Assembly (NCBI GenBank): GCA_964576715.1
Contig: CAZNWE010000073.1
Span: 1 to 18,929 of the forward strand
Reading direction: 5' to 3'
Origin: SLRI01 sp964576715
Lineage (GTDB): Bacteria > Pseudomonadota > Alphaproteobacteria > Geminicoccales > Geminicoccaceae
Length of the DNA: 18,929 nucleotides
The position numbers and the translations under genes were made by a program. The first letter of the stretch is position 1. Every line of letters starts with the position of its first letter. The notes under the pieces are model-generated. The model made no database searches and was not told the origin of the DNA. It saw only the letters and a list, made by a program, of their open reading frames with translations. Below are positions 14,353-18,929 of the stretch, piece after piece.

Positions 14353-14688
14353 TCAATCGACCGCAATCTGCGCCCGATCGCGCCAGACGTTACCCGCCTC
14401 ATCCGCCCAGACGACCTCGAGGTCACCCGGCTCGTCGACCCTGAGCATGAAGGCCTGGTACGGGTTGGCGGCGACGCCCGAACTCCATTCGGCACGGAAC
14501 ACCTCCACACCGTTGAACGTCGCGATCATGGTCTCGACGATCAGCCGCGGGATCGGGTTGCCTTGGCCGTCCACCCGGTGGCCGCTCTCCATCGGATGCG
14601 ACAGCAGCGTCTTGATCTCGACCACGTCCCCTTGCACCACCCGGTCCGGCAGCCGCAGCCGCGGGCGGACATTCTCGACATAGCTCAT
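14353..14688 (-). CDS. soxZ: Thiosulfate oxidation carrier complex protein SoxZ
   Basis: The 111-aa protein matches SoxZ throughout: VRPRLRLPDRVVQGDVVEIK near the start, LSHPMESGHRVDGQGNPIPR (29-48), then FNGVEVFRAEWSSGVAANPY (58-77) and a C-terminal VVWADEAGNVW. SoxZ is a small beta-sandwich partner of SoxY and carries no sulfur-binding Cys itself. It has no signal peptide and is known to reach the periplasm together with Tat-exported SoxY. ATG 14688 has GGGAGGG 8 nt upstream, and the gene follows soxY by 18 bp, so the two are co-translated in proportion. Confidence 0.96.
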   Translation of the reverse strand: MSYVENVRPRLRLPDRVVQGDVVEIKTLLSHPMESGHRVDGQGNPIPRLIVETMIATFNGVEVFRAEWSSGVAANPYQAFMLRVDEPGDLEVVWADEAGNVWRDRAQIAVD

Positions 14689-14706
14689 GGCTCAACCCTC
14701 CCAAAA

Positions 14707-15162
14707 TCAGGCACCGCAACCGCCGATGGTCACCCGGACCAGCCGCGACGTCCGGCGCACCGAACCGTCGGCCATCTCCGCCAGCGCCACCACCTCCTGC
14801 GTCTCCGCCAGCCGAATGCGGTTGGCGACGAACGCCCGGCCGGACTGCGGCGTGAAGCTGAAGCGTGCCACGCGGGCAACCGGGTTGCGGGTCGACAGCA
14901 GCACGACCTGCCGCACATGGTCCGCTGCGGTCATCGGGCTCGCCACCTCGATCGACACCGCCACCATGTTACCGTTCTCGGCAATCTCGGGCGCCTCCAG
15001 CACGATCCCGTCGCCATGCGCCTCGCGCCCCCGAAGAAACGCCGCCAGCGCCTCGGCGTAATCCGGGCTCGCCGCCGCCGCAACGCGGCTGCCCATGCCG
15101 ACCGTGGCGGCCAGGGTCGCAGCACCTGCGATCAATTCCCGCCGCCCAAGCCCGAGGGTCAT
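14707..15162 (-). CDS. soxY: Thiosulfate oxidation carrier protein SoxY
   Basis: The 151-aa precursor begins with a Tat signal (GRRELIAGAATLAAT, cut after about Ala31) and has the SoxY pattern: GDGIVLEAPEIAENGNMVAV (50-69), MTAADHVRQVVLLSTRNP and a C-terminal swinging arm ending VTIGGCGA. Cys149 is the residue that carries the sulfur intermediate as a thioconjugate. The usual ending is GGCGG; here the last residue is Ala. ATG 15162 is preceded by GGGGAG. It is the first gene of the soxY-soxZ-lipoprotein-fccA-fccB run and diverges from the photolyase gene over 111 bp. No SoxXA or SoxB, the normal partners for loading and hydrolysis, is encoded here. Confidence 0.96.
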   Translation of the reverse strand: MTLGLGRRELIAGAATLAATVGMGSRVAAAASPDYAEALAAFLRGREAHGDGIVLEAPEIAENGNMVAVSIEVASPMTAADHVRQVVLLSTRNPVARVARFSFTPQSGRAFVANRIRLAETQEVVALAEMADGSVRRTSRLVRVTIGGCGA

Positions 15163-15273
15163 CGTCTGTCACTCCCCTGCCGAACACCAGACCCATGGAC
15201 GTGGCGGCGGCAACGCGCCGGGTCAAGCCAGAGGCTGGCCACGAAGGCGCGAGCGTACTACCTCCGCGGTGCC

Positions 15274-16635
15274 ATGATTCACGTCGAACGCCTGCGAGAC
15301 CTCAACGATGCGCCCGAACGCCCGGCCGCCCGCTACGTCCTCTATTGGATGCAGCAGGCGCAGCGGGTCGCCACCAACCACGCACTTGAGCATGCGCTGG
15401 AGCGGGCAAACGCCCTGGGCCTGCCGCTGATCGTCGGCTTCGGCTTGATGGACGACTATCCCGAGGCCAACCGACGCCACTATGCCTTCATGTTGGAGGG
15501 TCTGGCCGATGTTGCAGCCGACCTCGAGGCACGTGGCATCCGCTTCGTGCTGCGCCACGGGCCGCCCGATCGGGTTGCCCTCGGACTTGCTGCGGACGCG
15601 GCCCTCGTCGTCTGCGATCGCGGCTATTTGCGCCATCAGGCGGCTTGGCGGCGCCGGGTCGCCGACGCGGCCGGCTGCCGCGTGGTGCAGGTCGAGAGCG
15701 ATGTCGTCGTGCCGGTCGAGACGGCCAGCGACAAGGCCGAGTTCGGGGCGAGGACCATTCGCCCGAAGATCGAGCGCCGGCGCGACGGCTTTCTCGAGCC
15801 GCTCCGGCCACGGCCGACCGCCCACCCGTCGATCGGGGTCGATCTCCACTGTGACTTCGACCCTCATGATCCGTACGGCACGCTGAACAAGCTGAAGCTG
15901 GACAGCAGCGTCGATCGGGTCGCGCGGTTCGCGGGCGGTGCCGCCGAGGCCCGCAACCGGCTCGAACGGTTCGTCGAGACGAAGCTGAAGGGCTACGCCG
16001 ATGGCCGCAACGAGCCGGTCGCCCGACAATGCTCGGAACTCAGCCCCTACCTCCATTTCGGCCAGATCTCGCCGATCGACCTGGCCCGCGCCGCCAGGGA
16101 GGCGCAAGGGGTCGGCAATGATGACCGTGCCTCGTTTCTCGAAGAGCTCATCGTCCGGCGCGAGCTGGCGATGAACTTCGTGGCCTTCACCGAGGACTAC
16201 GACAGCTTCGGCATGCTCCCCGGCTGGGCGAGAACGACGATGCGCGAGCATCGTGACGACCGCCGCGAGCACCTCTACGACGAGGCCGCCCTGGCGCTGG
16301 GCGAGACCCACGATCGCTACTGGAACGCGGCGATGCGCGAGATGCGCGTCTCCGGCTACATGCACAATTACATGCGCATGTACTGGGGCAAGAAGATCAT
16401 CGAGTGGTCGCCGGATCACGAGACCGCCTTCGCCACAGCGCTCGCCCTCAACAACCGCTATTTCCTCGACGGTCGCGACCCGGCATCCTACGCCAATGTC
16501 GGTTGGTTGTTCGGCCTGCACGACCGGGCCTGGACCGAACGGCCGGTGTTCGGCAAGCTGCGCTACATGAATGCGCGCGGCCTCGAGCGCAAGTTCGACA
16601 TCGGGGCCTATGTCGACTGGACGAACACGCTCTGA
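15274..16635 (+). CDS. phr: Class II CPD photolyase (deoxyribodipyrimidine photo-lyase)
   Basis: The 453-aa protein matches class II photolyases, cytoplasmic flavoenzymes that use light to split cyclobutane pyrimidine dimers. The N-terminal alpha/beta domain starts with RYVLYWMQQAQRVATNHALE (20-39). The C-terminal FAD domain has SGYMHNYMRMYWGKKIIEWS and the class II hallmark LNNRYFLDGRDPASYANVGW followed by FGLHDRAW. Length is normal for the class. ATG 15274 is the start best matching the family, although no Shine-Dalgarno sequence is evident; the frame stays open far upstream, antisense to the sox genes. Presence of a photolyase suggests life in lit habitats. It shares the 111-bp promoter region with soxY but has no obvious functional tie to it. 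Confidence 0.96.
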   Translation: MIHVERLRDLNDAPERPAARYVLYWMQQAQRVATNHALEHALERANALGLPLIVGFGLMDDYPEANRRHYAFMLEGLADVAADLEARGIRFVLRHGPPDRVALGLAADAALVVCDRGYLRHQAAWRRRVADAAGCRVVQVESDVVVPVETASDKAEFGARTIRPKIERRRDGFLEPLRPRPTAHPSIGVDLHCDFDPHDPYGTLNKLKLDSSVDRVARFAGGAAEARNRLERFVETKLKGYADGRNEPVARQCSELSPYLHFGQISPIDLARAAREAQGVGNDDRASFLEELIVRRELAMNFVAFTEDYDSFGMLPGWARTTMREHRDDRREHLYDEAALALGETHDRYWNAAMREMRVSGYMHNYMRMYWGKKIIEWSPDHETAFATALALNNRYFLDGRDPASYANVGWLFGLHDRAWTERPVFGKLRYMNARGLERKFDIGAYVDWTNTL

Positions 16636-16767
16636 GCCAAGCGCCGGCGTGTTGCGGCAGGCGGGGCGTTTTGCGTTTCCGGGGGGAGCGTCTAGCTTGG
16701 CCCATCCGACGGTAGGGCTGGCCGAATGGGTCAGCCGTGAGGGTGACAGGCGGCGCTCGCCGAGGTC

Positions 16768-17133
16768 GTGGCCGAGCATCTGGCGGCGGCCTGCGAGGCT
16801 TTTCGCACGCGCGAACTCGCGGCCGGCCGCAATGTCGCCGAGAACGACCTCAAGTGGCGCGGCTGGAAGGAAAGCCCGGCCAATCGCCAGTATGTCCAGG
16901 CACTCCGCCACTCCGTGATCAGCCTCTACGAGGTGCTCGACGTCGAGCTTGGCCGGCACTTCACGCGGCGCGACCTGATCCGCGGCGGTGAGCCGGTCGC
17001 GGTCGACGAGCCCGAGCGCTGCCGCCACATCGCCCCGAACGGGCTGATCGCCGCCCGCAGCTTGCAGCTGCGCCAGCGACTGCGCACGAGCGGGATCATC
17101 CTGGGCTCTTCGGTCGACGACCGCCCGGGGTGA
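16768..17133 (+). CDS. Hypothetical protein, 121 aa
   Basis: A soluble-looking protein, rich in Arg, Glu and Ala, mostly helical by eye (MAEHLAAACEAFRTRELAAG, then RNVAENDLKWRGWKESPANR). There is no signal peptide, membrane segment or recognised motif. The frame has typical high-GC third positions and no competing good frame, supporting a real gene. The start is uncertain: GTG 16768 is the only usual start in frame, because a TGA lies at 16744-16746. The few codons between that stop and the GTG (QAALAEVV) read like a continuation of the first helix, so the start may be unusual or the 5' end altered. It stands alone between the photolyase and a membrane protein gene. Confidence 0.6.
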   Translation: MAEHLAAACEAFRTRELAAGRNVAENDLKWRGWKESPANRQYVQALRHSVISLYEVLDVELGRHFTRRDLIRGGEPVAVDEPERCRHIAPNGLIAARSLQLRQRLRTSGIILGSSVDDRPG

Positions 17134-17260
17134 CGCGTTGGGCTCGCAGGGGCCGCTGGGCCCTCGACTTTGCCGAATGCCGCGCTAGGCTGCGATGAGA
17201 CCTGCAGTCGAGGCGCGAGGCGCGCCCGCCTGCATGGGGAGACTTTCGAGAGGCGGAGCG

Positions 17261-18172
17261 ATGAGCGCCAAGCCGGTTGAGGCCTTGCGGCCATCGGTCG
17301 ATCGTCCGGAGCAGCGTAGCGACAGCGGGCGTGGCCGGCTGCTGGGCGGGTTCAAGGCGAAAGCCGACGAGCGGGCGTTGAGCGACGACGAGATCGCCGC
17401 CCTCCGCCAGCGGGCGGCCGCCGCCGACGTGACGCCCGACCTCGAGGCGGAGTTGTCGGTGGTGCTCGGCCTCGCGCATGAGCTCAAAGGCGTCGAGGCC
17501 GCAGCAGCGCGCCTGAACTTCGTCTTCGACTGCCTGCTCGCGAGCCCGCCGAAGCTGGCCCTGGCCCAGGACGAACGGCTCAGGCTGCAGGTCGAGAACC
17601 ACCGCCACAGCGGTCCCCTGACCCGCTGGCTCGCCGAACTCAGTGCCGGCAGCCCGGTCGCCCTGATGCTGATCGCCCTCGGCTGCTCGCTGGCGATCTG
17701 GTCGCTGGTCTTCGCCGCCCTCGGCCTGATCGCCAAGCATGATGCCGAGAGTGCCTTGCAGATGGTCGATTCGATGGCCCTCGCCACCGTCTCCTACGCC
17801 GCCCTCGTCGGCGGCATCCTCAGCATCGCCACCCGTCTCAAGGAGTTCTCGAAGGTCCGCGATCTCGACCCGTTCGCCATGTTCTGGACCGCCCTGTTGA
17901 AGCCGCTGATCGGCGTGGTGCTGGCGATCTTCATCCTCGCCGCGCTCTATGGCGAGGTAGTGAGCCTGGGCGCCCTGCTCGGCCCCGGCGCCTTCGACGG
18001 CTACGGCAGCAACGACCTGTCCCGGCAGACCATCCACGTGCTCTGGGTGATCGGCTTTCTCGCCGGCTTCAGCGAACGCTTCGCCTGGGACTTCGTCGAC
18101 CGCGCGCAAGGCCAGGCCGGCAGCAGCCCGCCGCCCGGCGGCAAGCGCCCGCCGCCAGAGCCACGAGGCTGA
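17261..18172 (+). CDS. Integral membrane protein, unknown function, with GFSERF motif
   Basis: The 303-aa protein has a charged, helical N-terminal cytoplasmic half (residues 1-128) followed by hydrophobic segments at about 133-157, 172-190, 211-231 and 256-270. The last of these leads into FLAGFSERFAWDFV (267-279), a GFSER motif I recall in several uncharacterised bacterial membrane proteins. The C-terminal tail is Pro/Gly-rich (SSPPPGGKRPPPEPRG) and probably disordered. ATG 17261 was chosen because AGGCGGAG lies just upstream; an in-frame ATG earlier gives only an unlikely extension. No enzyme motif is seen. It converges with the thioesterase gene. I do not recognise a function. Confidence 0.82.
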   Translation: MSAKPVEALRPSVDRPEQRSDSGRGRLLGGFKAKADERALSDDEIAALRQRAAAADVTPDLEAELSVVLGLAHELKGVEAAAARLNFVFDCLLASPPKLALAQDERLRLQVENHRHSGPLTRWLAELSAGSPVALMLIALGCSLAIWSLVFAALGLIAKHDAESALQMVDSMALATVSYAALVGGILSIATRLKEFSKVRDLDPFAMFWTALLKPLIGVVLAIFILAALYGEVVSLGALLGPGAFDGYGSNDLSRQTIHVLWVIGFLAGFSERFAWDFVDRAQGQAGSSPPPGGKRPPPEPRG

Positions 18173-18235
18173 GGGCGACCGACGCACGCAGCGTCCCGCC
18201 CGGCGTCCCTCGACGCCGAGCCGGCAGCCGGGCTC
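18173..18235. terminator. Three consecutive hairpins between convergent genes
   Basis: Three stem-loops follow one another. The first pairs GGGCG/CGCCC and GACGC/GCGTC within 18173-18201. The second pairs GGCGTC (18202-18207) with GACGCC (18212-18217) around CCTC. The third pairs GAGCC (18218-18222) with GGCTC (18231-18235). They fill nearly the whole space between the membrane protein stop (18172) and the thioesterase stop (18246). No T tract follows in either direction, so the role as a two-way terminator is inferred from position. Confidence 0.4.
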
Positions 18236-18245
18236 AGCCCCGAGA

Positions 18246-18758
18246 TCAGCCCGATGCGCCAGGGTTCTGCCGGATCTTCAGGCTGCGCCGCTCGATCTCC
18301 TTGCGGAACTCGCGCCGCAATGCCGCTGCATCGTGCCGGCGCTGCTCGGCCTCGTTGCGGATCTTCAGGTTGGGCACACGCGCCGGCCGGCCGCTGTCGT
18401 CGACCGCGACCATGGTGACATAGCTGGTCATGACATGCCGCTCGGTCTTCTCGATGATGTTCTCGGCGATCACCCGAATGCCGACCTCCATCGAGGTGTG
18501 GCCGGTGTAATTGACCGAAGCCAGGAAAGTCATCAGCTCACCGACATGCACCGGCTCGCGAAAGAACACCTGATCGACCGAGACGGTGACCGCATAATGA
18601 TTGGAGTAGCGCGAGGCGCAGGCATAGGCCACCTGGTCCAACAACTTGAGAATGGCGCCGCCATGCACATGGCCCGAGAAATTCGCCATGTCCGGCGTCG
18701 CCAAGACCGTCATCCGCAAGGTCTTGTGCTGCGTGTCCCGGTCGTCGATCACATCCAT
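18246..18758 (-). CDS. Acyl-CoA thioesterase, hotdog fold (YciA/ACOT type)
   Basis: The 170-aa protein has the single hotdog domain of acyl-CoA hydrolases: NFSGHVHGGAILKLLDQVAY (26-45), with Asn26 and Asp41 at the positions expected of catalytic residues, then DQVFFREPVHVGELMTFLAS (62-81) and a VMTSYVTMVAVD strand. It should hydrolyse acyl-CoA thioesters in the cytoplasm. The C-terminal 30 residues are a charged helix (RRHDAAALRREFRKEIERRS). ATG 18758 has GGGAG 9 nt upstream and matches the family start; in-frame codons before it look non-coding. The chain-length preference cannot be read from sequence. Confidence 0.92.
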   Translation of the reverse strand: MDVIDDRDTQHKTLRMTVLATPDMANFSGHVHGGAILKLLDQVAYACASRYSNHYAVTVSVDQVFFREPVHVGELMTFLASVNYTGHTSMEVGIRVIAENIIEKTERHVMTSYVTMVAVDDSGRPARVPNLKIRNEAEQRRHDAAALRREFRKEIERRSLKIRQNPGASG

Positions 18759-18929
18759 GAGCGCCGTCTCCCAATGCTTCGATGGCAGCCTACCCGACCT
18801 TGCTGCAGCGCACCACCGGGCGTGACGACGCGGTTGCAAGGTCGCGGCGGTGCGCAGGGAAGCACGGGGGGGGAAATGATCTCCGCCCTCTGACAGGCAA
18901 TACGGGACCCCCTCGGGATTTGGCGACGG

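Noticed and set aside
18866..18873. Run of eight G near the right end
   Set aside because: A single homopolymer with no associated gene or structure; possibly a sequencing-length uncertainty.
1..18929. CRISPR arrays, transposases, integrases or phage genes
   Set aside because: None seen: no regularly spaced repeats and no recognisable mobile-element protein in any frame.

Overview
The window is about 19 kb of high-GC DNA. Gene content, Tat-exported Sox proteins and the prkA-yeaH-spoVR trio point to a proteobacterium, most likely an alphaproteobacterium; this is inferred from protein flavour, not proven. It comes from a draft assembly: a run of exactly 100 N (4556-4655) is flanked on both sides by the same 55-bp sequence, so the join is probably an assembly artefact, not a measured gap.

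Layout. Positions 1-3229 (minus strand) hold the start of spoVR, then yeaH (DUF444/VWA) and prkA (AAA+ serine kinase), the conserved stress/starvation trio. A 510-bp AT-richer intergenic region follows. A HpcH/HpaI-type aldolase (3740-4507, plus) ends in a strong terminator hairpin that sits in the sequence duplicated across the N gap. Next, a small four-helix membrane protein (minus) and an XRE/MmyB-type regulator (plus) diverge around a 17-bp near-perfect palindrome. The regulator overlaps, tail to tail, an M48 metalloprotease lipoprotein gene, which is itself coupled by a GTGA overlap to a secreted SNase-like gene. A tRNA-Arg(CCU) with its own promoter follows. A glycosyltransferase-methyltransferase pair (plus, GTGA overlap) converges on an atypical SDR gene whose catalytic Tyr is Phe; that gene diverges from a TetR regulator, with a perfect 16-bp palindrome between them.

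The most distinctive block is 12213-15162 (minus): soxY-soxZ-small acidic lipoprotein-fccA-fccB. It encodes the sulfur carrier SoxYZ and both subunits of a periplasmic flavocytochrome c sulfide dehydrogenase, with an unrecognised Ala/Asp/Glu-rich lipoprotein between them. No soxXA, soxB or soxCD is present in the window. It looks like a compact sulfide or sulfane-sulfur oxidation module. A class II CPD photolyase is transcribed divergently from it. The right end has an unrecognised 121-aa protein, a 303-aa membrane protein and a convergent hotdog acyl-CoA thioesterase, with three hairpins in a row between the last two.

No transposase, integrase, phage gene or CRISPR array was seen. The window reads as ordinary chromosome with several small regulator-target pairs and one unusual sulfur-oxidation operon.
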